Below, in pieces: positions 6,125-13,562 of a stretch of 13,696 bases of DNA. Position 1 is the first letter of the stretch. Every line of letters starts with the position of its first letter. This DNA comes from Deltaproteobacteria bacterium (GTDB lineage Bacteria; Desulfobacterota; Desulfuromonadia; Desulfuromonadales; JAAYDE01). The notes below the pieces were generated by a model. It was not told the origin of the DNA. It did no database searches and saw nothing but the letters and a program-made list of their open reading frames with translations. Made by a program: the position numbers and the translations under genes. The stretch is taken from positions 1-13,696 of the forward strand of contig JAFPZV010000148.1 of NCBI GenBank assembly GCA_017417085.1, read 5' to 3'.

Positions 6125-6257
6125 AAACATAAGCCCTGCACATTTGGGGAACATCTCTCTTCCCCGGCTTCCCTTCCGTCATGAAAAGGGTCGTGACACA
6201 AGGAAGCTGGTCATGAAATGGACTTGAAGCGAGTCAAAACACGCCAGAAGGATATAC

Positions 6258-7757
6258 ATGATGGATCAACCACTTCGTTTCGCCATTGTCGGCACGCCCA
6301 ACGTGGGCAAATCGTCCATTATCTCGACGCTGGCCGAAGACGACAAAGTACCGATCAGCCCGATTCCCGGAGAAACCACGACCTGCCACACCTATCCCAT
6401 TACCATTGGCGACGGCCAGACAATCATCGAATTTATCGACACGCCCGGTTTTCAGAATCCGCGCGGCACGCTGGACTGGCTGGAAGAGCACAGCGACAAG
6501 GAAGCCATCAGTTTCTTCCGCGCCGAGCACAGCGAGCTGGACGCCTTTCGTCATGACAACGAATTGCTGCGCCCAATTGCGGAAGGTGCCGGCGTCATTT
6601 ACGTCGTGGACGGTTCCTGCCCGATAAGCGGCGACAACCGGGCGGAAATGGAGATCCTGCGGCTCTCTGGGGTACCTCGACTCGCCATCATCAACATGAA
6701 AGAGGACAACCGCCAGTATCTGGCAAGCTGGAAGATGGAATTCAGCCGCCATTTTAACATTGTCTGGGAATTCAACGCGCACCGGGCCTGCTTTGCCGAA
6801 CGCATCGCACTGCTGGAAGCCTTGAAGGGGATCAAGCAGGAATGGCAACCGGCCATTGAACAGGCGGTCAGTGCCATTCGTGCCGACTGGGAAAAAAGGC
6901 TTCACTACACCAGCGATATCATCTGCTCCCTGCTGGAAAAGGCATTGAGCTACCACGATGTCATTGACTGTGACGAGAACAATCAGAAGAAAAAGGAAAA
7001 GGAACTCCAGAATCGTTTTTGCGGAAAGGTGGTGGAAATAGAGCACGATTTTCACGAGCAGATCCGCAGTCTGTTCAAGCACAATATCTTCAACTACCAG
7101 CCACCTCCGGATTCCGCTCTGCGGCGCAAGCTGTTCAGCAAAGAAGTCTGGCAGGTGCTGGGTTTAAACCGCACCCAGCTCTCAATGGCGGCCGCGGCAT
7201 TGGGCGCTGGAGTTGGAGTCGGACTGGACGCGCTTTGCTCCGGTCTTAGCTTCGGCATTTTCACCACCGGCATGGCCGCAGCCGGCGCGGCTTCCGCCTA
7301 CTTCTATGGTGACGACTTCGCTCGCCTGCTCCGTCCTTCCGGGTACTGGCGGCTGTTGTGGCCGCATACCGGTCGTACCCAGCTCCAAATCGGGCCTCTT
7401 TACGATCTGCAGTTTTTCTTCGTCCTGCTGGACCGCGTGCTGATCTTTTTGCCCTATGTCATCAACTGGGCACATGGCCGTCGTGAACCGCCTCCTTCCA
7501 ACATACCGCCCGCCACTCCCGAAGGATACGCCGCGCGGTGGCCGGAAGAATGGCGCAAACATGCCATCAATTACTTCAAGGCACTGAAAAATCGCAAAGA
7601 AAAAGAACCGGTCGACGGGGATGCGCTCCAGGGATTTCAAAGTGTACTGATGGAAGTGCTCAACAAGATCTCGAATGCCCGGGAAGACGATATTTTTACT
7701 GCTTCCGAGCCGCAGGCCCAGCAGGATGCGCCTGCATCCGAAGCCGAAAGCAACTGA
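6258..7757 (+). CDS. GTPase with C-terminal DUF3482 domain
   Basis: 499 residues; AAGGA (6248-6252) serves either ATG 6258 or the adjacent ATG 6261. The N-terminal Era/MMR_HSR1-type G domain shows the P-loop GTPNVGKSS (12-20), a PGETT switch I region (37-41) and DTPG (61-64). The G4 position reads IINMKED (144-150) instead of NKxD. Residues 200-300 are helical and charged. Residues 308-350 form an Ala/Gly-rich hydrophobic stretch likely to insert in the membrane, followed by a second one at about 384-402 (DLQFFFVLLDRVLIFLPYV). The C-terminus is polar. This fits DUF3482, which regularly follows DUF2868. GTP-driven action at the inner membrane is inferred; the cellular role is unknown. Transcription ends at 7785-7820. 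Confidence 0.88.
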   Translation: MMDQPLRFAIVGTPNVGKSSIISTLAEDDKVPISPIPGETTTCHTYPITIGDGQTIIEFIDTPGFQNPRGTLDWLEEHSDKEAISFFRAEHSELDAFRHDNELLRPIAEGAGVIYVVDGSCPISGDNRAEMEILRLSGVPRLAIINMKEDNRQYLASWKMEFSRHFNIVWEFNAHRACFAERIALLEALKGIKQEWQPAIEQAVSAIRADWEKRLHYTSDIICSLLEKALSYHDVIDCDENNQKKKEKELQNRFCGKVVEIEHDFHEQIRSLFKHNIFNYQPPPDSALRRKLFSKEVWQVLGLNRTQLSMAAAALGAGVGVGLDALCSGLSFGIFTTGMAAAGAASAYFYGDDFARLLRPSGYWRLLWPHTGRTQLQIGPLYDLQFFFVLLDRVLIFLPYVINWAHGRREPPPSNIPPATPEGYAARWPEEWRKHAINYFKALKNRKEKEPVDGDALQGFQSVLMEVLNKISNAREDDIFTASEPQAQQDAPASEAESN

Positions 7758-7784
7758 TCCTTCGTCCTCCACAAACCTTTACGA

Positions 7785-7820
7785 AAAAACCGTGACGCAC
7801 GCCCTGTGCTCACGGTTTTT
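7785..7820. terminator. Bidirectional intrinsic terminator between DUF3482 and rlmN
   Basis: AAAAACCGTGA (7785-7795) pairs perfectly with TCACGGTTTTT (7810-7820). An inner stem GCAC (7797-7800) / GTGC (7806-7809) closes a five-base loop. Ts follow on both strands, so it can stop the convergent transcripts from the GTPase gene and rlmN. Confidence 0.93.
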
Positions 7821-7845
7821 CTTCTTTCTATCGTCGAAAAAAAAT

Positions 7846-8877
7846 TCACGAGGCCGTTCCCTGGGCGCGCAGTTGCCCGCAGGCGGCCAGGATGTCCGCT
7901 CCCTTGGATGCACGCCGCACCGCCACCAGGCCACGATCAAGCAAGGAAGTCTGAAAGGCCTCAATGCGTGCCTCTTCCGGACGGCGAAACGGACTCCCCG
8001 GATACTCGTTGAAGGGAATGAGATTGATCTTGGCCTTGACACCGTGCAGCAGCCGCACCAGCTGCCGCGCATCCTGCGGAGAGTCGTTGACCCCGCGCAG
8101 CAGAATGTACTCGAAGGTAATGCGCTGGCGATCTTTCAGCGGGAAGGCCTTGCAGGCCGCCATCAGTTTTTCAAGCGGATAGCGGTGGTTGATGGGCATC
8201 AGCTGATCCCGCAGGACATCGTTTGCGGCATTGAGCGACACCGCCAGCGAAGTGTCGGAACAGGATCCCAGCCGGAGAATTTCCGGCACCAGTCCGCTGG
8301 TCGAAACCGTCAGTTTACGGGAACTGAAATTGAAACCCTCATCCATCCGCAAGATCTTCAGCGCCTTGACCAGATTGTCGAAGTTGGCCAGCGGCTCCCC
8401 CATCCCCATGAAAACCAGATTGTTGACCGGCGCTTCCTCCATCACCGCACAGACCTGGCCGACAATCTCCGCGGCCGTCAGGTTACGCTTGAGCCCCATC
8501 GTGCCAGTCAGGCAGAAGGCGCAGCCCATGGCACAGCCTACCTGGCTGGAAACGCAGAGCGTCGCGCGCTCCTTGTCCATGGGAATACGCACCGCCTCAA
8601 TATGTTCACCGTCGGCAAGCGCCAGCAGATACTTGCGGGTGCCGTCCACGCTTTCCTGCACCCGGGCAACGGCGGGCAGCGAAATTTCCGCTACTTGCGC
8701 CAAATCCCGCCGGAAGTCCAGTGCCAGCGTGGTCATGGCGTCAAAGGAGCGCGCACCGTGCCGGTAGATCCACTGCGCGATCTGGCGGGCGCGAAAGCGC
8801 TTGCCGCTCAAAGTGACGACCAGCTCGGCCAGTTCATCCAGCGTCAGGCCGACAAGGTTGATTTTGTCCGTTGCCAT
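7846..8877 (-). CDS. rlmN: Dual-specificity 23S rRNA/tRNA adenine-C2 methyltransferase RlmN
   Basis: 343 residues, typical length. A radical-SAM enzyme that methylates C2 of A2503 in 23S rRNA and A37 in some tRNAs, supporting translation fidelity. It has an N-terminal accessory domain (about 1-95), the 4Fe-4S motif with Cys115, Cys119 and Cys122 (CAMGCAFC), the SAM-binding GMGEP (158-162) and the tail Cys333 in AACGQL, matching the second catalytic cysteine in E. coli. Glu94 in IEAVRIP fits the conserved acidic residue. The start has GGAAGG (8885-8890) 7 nt upstream. It is monocistronic here, ending at the shared terminator. KGADI-AACGQL near the end is standard for RlmN rather than Cfr, so resistance activity is not suggested. 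Confidence 0.98.
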   Translation of the reverse strand: MATDKINLVGLTLDELAELVVTLSGKRFRARQIAQWIYRHGARSFDAMTTLALDFRRDLAQVAEISLPAVARVQESVDGTRKYLLALADGEHIEAVRIPMDKERATLCVSSQVGCAMGCAFCLTGTMGLKRNLTAAEIVGQVCAVMEEAPVNNLVFMGMGEPLANFDNLVKALKILRMDEGFNFSSRKLTVSTSGLVPEILRLGSCSDTSLAVSLNAANDVLRDQLMPINHRYPLEKLMAACKAFPLKDRQRITFEYILLRGVNDSPQDARQLVRLLHGVKAKINLIPFNEYPGSPFRRPEEARIEAFQTSLLDRGLVAVRRASKGADILAACGQLRAQGTAS

Positions 8878-8944
8878 AAAAGAGCCTTCCCCTCTCGCTT
8901 CACCCGGATCCCCTTCCGGAAGGAATCCATTGCTTAAAGTTTAA

Positions 8945-8950
8945 AGTATA
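8945..8950 (-). promoter_or_regulatory. Candidate -10 of the rlmN promoter
   Basis: The minus strand reads TATACT here, a five-of-six match to TATAAT, 68 nt from the rlmN start codon. No convincing -35 lies 16-18 nt upstream. The leader also contains the perfect 12-bp palindrome CCTTCCGGAAGG (8912-8923), of unknown meaning. Confidence 0.35.
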
Positions 8951-9007
8951 GCCTACCCCGATTTGAGGAGCCACTACAGAACGCTCCAAAATCCCCGGAA
9001 AAATATA

Positions 9008-9039
9008 TAGCCCCGGCAAGCCAAAACCTGCCGGGGCTA
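9008..9039 (-). terminator. Intrinsic terminator of the PAS-GGDEF-EAL gene
   Basis: TAGCCCCGGCA (9008-9018) pairs perfectly with TGCCGGGGCTA (9029-9039) around a 10-nt loop. On the minus strand it is followed by TATATTTTT. It lies 42 nt after the stop of the minus-strand gene. Confidence 0.92.
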
Positions 9040-9080
9040 CTGAGCTTCGTATTGAAAGATACGTTCCTATTCCACCCCTC

Positions 9081-10931
9081 TCATTTCGGGGAAACGTCCT
9101 GCCCCTTTTCAGAAGGCGCAGAGTTCGCTCCCTCCGAGGGGCCGGCAGCCGCCACATTTTCCTGTTTCCGGACACTCTCTTTCCAAAAATCTTCGGTTTC
9201 CCACTCCAGTCCAATCTCCCTCGTCATGCGGCGGGATTCCTCAAGGGGCATTGGCTTTGCAAAGTAGAAGCCCTGCGCGTAGTCGCAGCCAATCTTTTTC
9301 AGAAATTCCAGATGCTCCTTGGTTTCAACACCTTCCTGAAGCGCTTTGACACCGAGTGCACGCGCGCTCTGCACAATATTGTGGATGAGGCTGGCAGCTT
9401 GCGGATGCTCATCGTAGGTCCGCAGAAAATCCATGTCGAGCTTCAGTACATCAAAATTATAACTGAGCAGACTGTTGAGTGACGAGTAGCCACTGCCGAA
9501 ATCGTCAATCCAGACATGGTAACCAACATCGCGGAACTGCTCCAGTTCCTGCCGCAGATGCAGGTAATCGTTGTTCATTGCACTTTCTGTAATCTCTATG
9601 TGCAACAAGTTACGGGGGATATTGTAGTGCGTACACGTTTGCTCAATTATTTCAAAGATGTTGCAGAGTTTGAAATCAAGCCTCGACAGATTTATCGACA
9701 TGGGCACAACCGGCTCGTTGCTATCCAGCAACCCTCTCAAATCTTCGCAAACCTTCTTTACAACAAAGATATCGACCTTCTGAACCAGATGGAATTCCTC
9801 AAGCGTTATGATGAAATCTCCCGGCGGGAGAAAACCTTTCTGCGGATCAATCCAGCGTACAAGCGCCTCATACGCGCATATCCTGCCAGTTTTCACACGG
9901 ATGATCGGCTGGTAGTAGACACGGAGGTAGTTGTTTTCGATTGCTTTGTCTATGGTATTGACAACATGCTTCTGAAGGCGCAGACGCTCATTGAGCGAGG
10001 AGTCGTACATACCGTATATTTTGTCGTAACGTTTCTTCACCGTATTGCAGGCAAGGCGTGCACGATCGCAGGCGGTCCGCACTTCATCGCAGCTGTCTTC
10101 AAGTTTATAAATGCCGGCCTTGACTTCAAGATGAACGTCCCCGTGAATAATGGCCATGAGATTGCGAATATTTTCAACGTGCATGACCACATTGGACGAC
10201 GCCGTGCACACAACGAAATGGTCGCCGTCAAACCGTGCCACGTGAGCATCCGGAAATTCCTTGAGCAGGGTTTTCGCCATCTGGCACAGCACAGCATCAC
10301 CGCTCTCGAAGCCATAGTCTTCGTTGAACACCTTGAAATGCACAATATCGAAGTAGATAAAAAACACCTCAGTGTTCTCATAGGCCTTGGTCGCGAAAAT
10401 GGCATTTTGGACCTTCTCGTAAAACGAACGCCGGTTCATGAGGCCGGTCAGCCGATCGAGATTCTGCATCTCGGAAAGGATTGCAGTTTCAGCCACGCTG
10501 TTGCTGTCGCGGTTAAAGTATTCGTCCCGCCCTACATCAACGATATAGACATAGAAGTATTTCTGTCCCCCCTTGCCATGCAGAAGATGGCCAAAGTCTT
10601 CCACATAACGGGTTTCGCCCTGCTTGGTCAAAATGCGGTAACGCACATAGTCGTGTATCTTCTCGCTTGCAAACGTTTGAGCCTGAATATCATTTTCGAC
10701 TTTTTCCAGGTCATCCGGATGCACCATGCCTCTAAAGCTGTTGCCGGTAAGCTCGCGGAATTCGGCTATGGTTTTGCAGCCAAACAATTCGATGACATTC
10801 TGTTCCGCGAAGTAGATCTCCTCGTTCCCTTGCGCATTGTAGATAAAAAAGCCCCCCGGCAGGCCTGTTGGGATGTAGTTCTCATCCGACTTCAGCGTAA
10901 TTTGCCCCTTGTTGTTCTTGTCTTCAGGCAT
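9081..10931 (-). CDS. PAS-GGDEF-EAL protein, probable c-di-GMP phosphodiesterase with a degenerate cyclase domain
   Basis: 616 residues; GGAG at 10938-10941 lies 6 nt upstream of the ATG. A PAS-like sensor occupies about 22-136 (PTGLPGGFFIYNAQG to YVYIVDVGRDE). The GGDEF domain (about 150-308) starts LDRLTGLMNRRSF, but its active-site motif is DGDHF (235-239), with the first Gly and the Glu replaced, so cyclase activity is unlikely. The EAL domain (about 315-570) keeps the key residues: E355 in EAL, N414 in SINLS, E446 in EITES, DD476-477 in DDFGSGYSSL, K497, E533 in EGVET and the QGF. It should hydrolyse c-di-GMP to pGpG, possibly tuned by nucleotide binding to the GGDEF relic. No membrane segment is visible, so it is probably cytoplasmic. 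The C-terminal 40 residues are low-complexity. It is monocistronic. Confidence 0.93.
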   Translation of the reverse strand: MPEDKNNKGQITLKSDENYIPTGLPGGFFIYNAQGNEEIYFAEQNVIELFGCKTIAEFRELTGNSFRGMVHPDDLEKVENDIQAQTFASEKIHDYVRYRILTKQGETRYVEDFGHLLHGKGGQKYFYVYIVDVGRDEYFNRDSNSVAETAILSEMQNLDRLTGLMNRRSFYEKVQNAIFATKAYENTEVFFIYFDIVHFKVFNEDYGFESGDAVLCQMAKTLLKEFPDAHVARFDGDHFVVCTASSNVVMHVENIRNLMAIIHGDVHLEVKAGIYKLEDSCDEVRTACDRARLACNTVKKRYDKIYGMYDSSLNERLRLQKHVVNTIDKAIENNYLRVYYQPIIRVKTGRICAYEALVRWIDPQKGFLPPGDFIITLEEFHLVQKVDIFVVKKVCEDLRGLLDSNEPVVPMSINLSRLDFKLCNIFEIIEQTCTHYNIPRNLLHIEITESAMNNDYLHLRQELEQFRDVGYHVWIDDFGSGYSSLNSLLSYNFDVLKLDMDFLRTYDEHPQAASLIHNIVQSARALGVKALQEGVETKEHLEFLKKIGCDYAQGFYFAKPMPLEESRRMTREIGLEWETEDFWKESVRKQENVAAAGPSEGANSAPSEKGQDVSPK

Positions 10932-11050
10932 GGCGTGCTCCGTTTATCCGTCCTGTCAAAAAAAAACAAACTGCCTGCGAATAAGAATAAAGATGCTTTT
11001 CCTCCCTTTATCCCAAAGATATGACATTTTTTGCCACCAAGGGAGTGTGT

Positions 11051-11056
11051 ATTATA
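11051..11056 (-). promoter_or_regulatory. Candidate -10 of the PAS-GGDEF-EAL promoter
   Basis: A perfect TATAAT on the minus strand, 120 nt before the start codon, within an AT-rich intergenic stretch. No good -35 is found at the normal spacing, so an activator or another sigma factor may be involved, or the site may be elsewhere. Confidence 0.4.
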
Positions 11057-11144
11057 TATGAATGTTTCTTATTAATACCACTAAAAAAAGCTCTCCGGAT
11101 TTTGGACCCCTGATCTTTGAACAGGTGACATTTCATCGCTCACA

Positions 11145-11609
11145 TCACATGCCGGGGAAGAGCCTTTTTCCTCCTATTGCATTCTTCTTCTGTTCGAGAG
11201 CTTTCCTCTTCTGATTGAGAGGATGAAGCGGTGTGTCCCAGCCATCTTCCACACAGGCATACTTGTCCACCGGGAAGGTATCGTCGGAATCGGCGGACAG
11301 GCAGTAGGGGCCTTCACCTTCCTCGCCGATATTCAGGAAAATCCTCCAGACATAACCGGTATCCCGATCGTAGGAATTGGCGTTGGCGATCACGATATCC
11401 GTTTTTCCATCGCCGTTCATGTCGATATAGTTGACCCGTACGCTCCCTTCCACCTTGTAGAAAAGAAATTCCTTCTCCCTGTTCACATATTCGGTATAGC
11501 TTGCGCGGATCTCCTGCTCGTTTTTGAGGATCAGCTGCTCCGCGCAGACATTGCCGCACAGAATCGCCAGTACGAATATTCCGGATATCCCAAACAGTTT
11601 TCCTCTCAT
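11145..11609 (-). CDS. Small secreted protein with a calcium-binding-type DxNxDG loop
   Basis: 154 residues; GGAG at 11618-11621 lies 8 nt before the ATG. Residues 1-23 form a signal peptide (positive start, hydrophobic GISGIFVLAILCG, likely cut after VCA). The Leu before Cys19 argues against a lipoprotein. YIDMNGDGKTDIVIANA (61-77) is the DxNxDGxxD loop seen in FG-GAP/VCBS and EF-hand-like calcium sites. Only one such loop is present, and it is followed by a WRIFLNIG strand pattern. Mature cysteines at 103 and 119 could form a disulfide. The C-terminus is basic. I do not recognise a named family. It lies 88 nt downstream of the NlpC/P60 gene on the same strand, and both products are exported, so a shared role at the envelope is possible but speculative. 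Confidence 0.75.
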   Translation of the reverse strand: MRGKLFGISGIFVLAILCGNVCAEQLILKNEQEIRASYTEYVNREKEFLFYKVEGSVRVNYIDMNGDGKTDIVIANANSYDRDTGYVWRIFLNIGEEGEGPYCLSADSDDTFPVDKYACVEDGWDTPLHPLNQKRKALEQKKNAIGGKRLFPGM

Positions 11610-11644
11610 GATTCGTTCTCCACCTTATAAAAAACAAACGAAAA

Positions 11645-11675
11645 GGCGCGCCCCCGTTTTCCATCGCAGTGCGCC
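11645..11675 (-). terminator. Possible terminator after the NlpC/P60 gene
   Basis: On the minus strand a 5-bp GC stem (GCGCC at 11671-11675 with GGCGC at 11645-11649) encloses a 21-nt loop and is followed by TTTTCGTTTGTTTTTT. The stem is short for its loop, so termination may be partial. Confidence 0.35.
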
Positions 11676-11697
11676 CAAACCCGCCCAACATTCCTGC

Positions 11698-13047
11698 TCA
11701 ATCTTGCCTGGAGGGATCCGTCATGAAGTCCATGCGTTCCAGCAGCAGCCGCCCAACCCTCCGGGGATGCTCAACACCGGGTACCGAGCCGGTGAAAACC
11801 GCCGCTCCGACAATCTGGCGATCGCTTCGGGCCTCGCCGGTAAAGCGAATCGGCACGCCCCACATGGCATGGAAAAAGACCGGATCGCCGGCATATCTTC
11901 CGGCATAGAGCGCCACATGCCCCTTGCGCCCAACCAGATGCAGAAAAGGAACGCCCCGCTCAAGCAGCCGCGTTTTCTTGTTCGCCAGTCCCAGCCCGGC
12001 CAGCTTCTCAACCCGTCCGGAACGCGCCTGGGCGTAGGAATTGCGCGGCAGCCAGATGCCGAACGGCGTGAAGTAATCCCGCATCAGCGCGGAACAGTCC
12101 CGGTTGCGGTAGAGCCCTCCCCAGCCGTAGGGCTGCCCCTGAAGGCTGTCAATAATGCTGGCGACATTGGCGCCGTTCATGGACACCGGAAAGGACGCTA
12201 TCCTTTCACGAACTTCCGTCAGCACCACACCGGCATCACGCCGCACCGGAAACAGGGTCTTGCCGCCGCGCACCGGCAGCAGCATGCCGACGCGTCCCTC
12301 GCCCACCACCGTGCCGTCGGCGGCGTGAAACAGCTGATGATCGGCAGTTACCGCGCCCTTCTGTTCTTTCATGAAGATCGACATCTCGCGGGAAGAGATC
12401 GGCGCGACATCGCAGGCTTCCACCCAGCCAAACACAAAACCGCTCCCCACAAACACCCACAGTCCGTCACGGGAAGTATGGAGAATCCGGATAGGCGTTC
12501 CCGGCCACAGCAGCGATTCCTGCAGCAGATCAAAGGGGAAACCGTCGGGCCCGCTTGCCGCCTTGAACAGCGGACGGATGGTGGGCAGGGTACGCAGATT
12601 GACCGTGCGATAGGTCAGGGCGCAGGTGGAACGGGAGGGGAACGTCTCCAGAGCGGCGTTGTCGGCCACCCAGGCCAGAAAACTCGGTCCCAATGGCCGC
12701 AGATTCTCGCCCAATCCCTTGCTCCTGGTCAGATTGCGGTAGCGGGTTTGCAGATCGTGGCGGGAGACCACCCGGAAATTGCTCTTCCACGGCGAAAAAA
12801 AGTTTTCCAGATAACGCCGGGCGAGAACCGCTTGCCGATCCTGGGAGAGCACGGTGGTCTGCGGAGAAATATAGCGCGCGGCACTCTGCGGAAAAGTCCG
12901 CAAATCTTTGGGCAGGTCCTCCGATGGCATCGGTTCTGTCGGATAGGGAATCCGGTTCGCAGGCGGGGTCGACTGGCTACAGGCCGTTATCAGCAATCCC
13001 AGAAGAACAACACAAGGCCACCATCTTTTTCCCCACACGGACATCAT
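11698..13047 (-). CDS. NlpC/P60 cell-wall peptidase lipoprotein with SH3-type domains
   Basis: 449 residues. The ATG at 13045-13047 was chosen because GGAGG (13055-13059) precedes it and a lipoprotein signal follows (lipobox LITAC, lipidated Cys23); the open frame extends 136 codons further but that part looks non-coding. Residues about 40-135 fit the N-terminal helical domain of this family. About 140-290 are SH3-like, with TYRTVNLRTLPT, a WVFVGSGFVFGWVE strand pair and DGTVVGEGRVGMLLPV. The NlpC/P60 domain (about 291-422) has YGWGG (307-311), catalytic Cys318 in RDCSALMRDYF, His377 in GHVALY and His393 in FFHAMWG. The same architecture is known from a D. vulgaris enzyme. Such enzymes cut D-Glu to diamino-acid bonds in peptidoglycan stem peptides. 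The site is complete, so activity in the periplasm is expected. Confidence 0.95.
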   Translation of the reverse strand: MMSVWGKRWWPCVVLLGLLITACSQSTPPANRIPYPTEPMPSEDLPKDLRTFPQSAARYISPQTTVLSQDRQAVLARRYLENFFSPWKSNFRVVSRHDLQTRYRNLTRSKGLGENLRPLGPSFLAWVADNAALETFPSRSTCALTYRTVNLRTLPTIRPLFKAASGPDGFPFDLLQESLLWPGTPIRILHTSRDGLWVFVGSGFVFGWVEACDVAPISSREMSIFMKEQKGAVTADHQLFHAADGTVVGEGRVGMLLPVRGGKTLFPVRRDAGVVLTEVRERIASFPVSMNGANVASIIDSLQGQPYGWGGLYRNRDCSALMRDYFTPFGIWLPRNSYAQARSGRVEKLAGLGLANKKTRLLERGVPFLHLVGRKGHVALYAGRYAGDPVFFHAMWGVPIRFTGEARSDRQIVGAAVFTGSVPGVEHPRRVGRLLLERMDFMTDPSRQD

Positions 13048-13233
13048 TACCTCTCCTCCAGATATTTTAGAACATCCCGAAACAAGTGCCCGGAATACTG
13101 CCAAAACCATGTCATAAAATCCACCGGGATTTTTTGGAAAAAAACCGGCATATGTGTTTAAATAATGTTTGGCGTGGCTGTTGGCCCGCATCCATCTCCA
13201 CTTCTCAAAAATTGTAAAGGAGATATTCAAATT

Positions 13234-13419
13234 ATGTACTTCTGGTGCACACGATGCCACAAAGTTTTTGAATCGGCCGAAGATTACCCGATGGACTGCT
13301 ATTTTGGCTGCGGCGCGGGAATCTACGATCTGAGACGATGGGAAAAAGTCCGGGAGAAAAATCCCGACCTGCCCGAAATTCCCCGCATCAAGGAACGTTA
13401 CGATCAGATTAAAGAGTAG
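13234..13419 (+). CDS. Small zinc-ribbon-like protein
   Basis: 61 residues. The ATG at 13234 is preceded by a strong AAAGGAGAT (13216-13224); an in-frame earlier ATG at 13165 has no ribosome site. Two cysteine pairs, C5-x2-C8 and C22-x3-C26, sit in MYFWCTRCHKVF and DCYFGCGAG, which fits a small metal-binding ribbon with a slightly unusual second knuckle. The rest is a charged helix (DLRRWEKVREKNPDLPEIP, then RIKERYDQIKE). It may bind nucleic acid or protein. I do not recognise a named family. It is divergent from the NlpC/P60 gene, with 186 nt between them. Confidence 0.8.
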   Translation: MYFWCTRCHKVFESAEDYPMDCYFGCGAGIYDLRRWEKVREKNPDLPEIPRIKERYDQIKE

Positions 13420-13470
13420 CCGCATTCCCAATGGGATTCGTGCAAACACCGGCACTTGTCAAAGAAAAGC

Positions 13471-13510
13471 GTTCTGCCTGCGGAAACACGGGTTTTTCCG
13501 CAGGCAGAAC
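13471..13510. terminator. Perfect 16-bp inverted repeat, probable terminator
   Basis: GTTCTGCCTGCGGAAA (13471-13486) pairs exactly with TTTCCGCAGGCAGAAC (13495-13510) around an 8-nt loop. The plus strand lacks a U-tract afterwards (CCTGTTCTAAAATAAC), whereas the minus strand continues GCTTTTCTTT. It lies 51 nt after the zinc-ribbon gene and probably ends its transcript. Confidence 0.65.
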
Positions 13511-13562
13511 CCTGTTCTAAAATAACAACTTTTTGGTTCCTTCTCACATAATAAGGATTTCC

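Noticed and set aside
9516..11024. A 502-codon plus-strand frame opposite the PAS-GGDEF-EAL gene
   Set aside because: It is a shadow of the minus-strand gene, whose PAS, GGDEF and EAL motifs are unmistakable.
11081..11105. A terminator for the 154-residue secreted protein
   Set aside because: There is a run of seven Ts on the minus strand after CCGGAGAGC, but no stable stem could be drawn before it.
13081..13110. A sigma-54 type promoter (TTGGCA) upstream of the NlpC/P60 gene
   Set aside because: The -12 TTGC element is missing at the required spacing.
13124..13148. AT-rich palindrome (CCGG, T6, A7, CCGG) between the NlpC/P60 and zinc-ribbon genes
   Set aside because: Its loop is only about two bases and it is dominated by homopolymers; no function could be assigned to it.
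11524..13161. A 545-codon plus-strand frame opposite the NlpC/P60 gene
   Set aside because: The minus strand has a lipoprotein signal and a complete catalytic triad; the plus frame is a GC-rich shadow.
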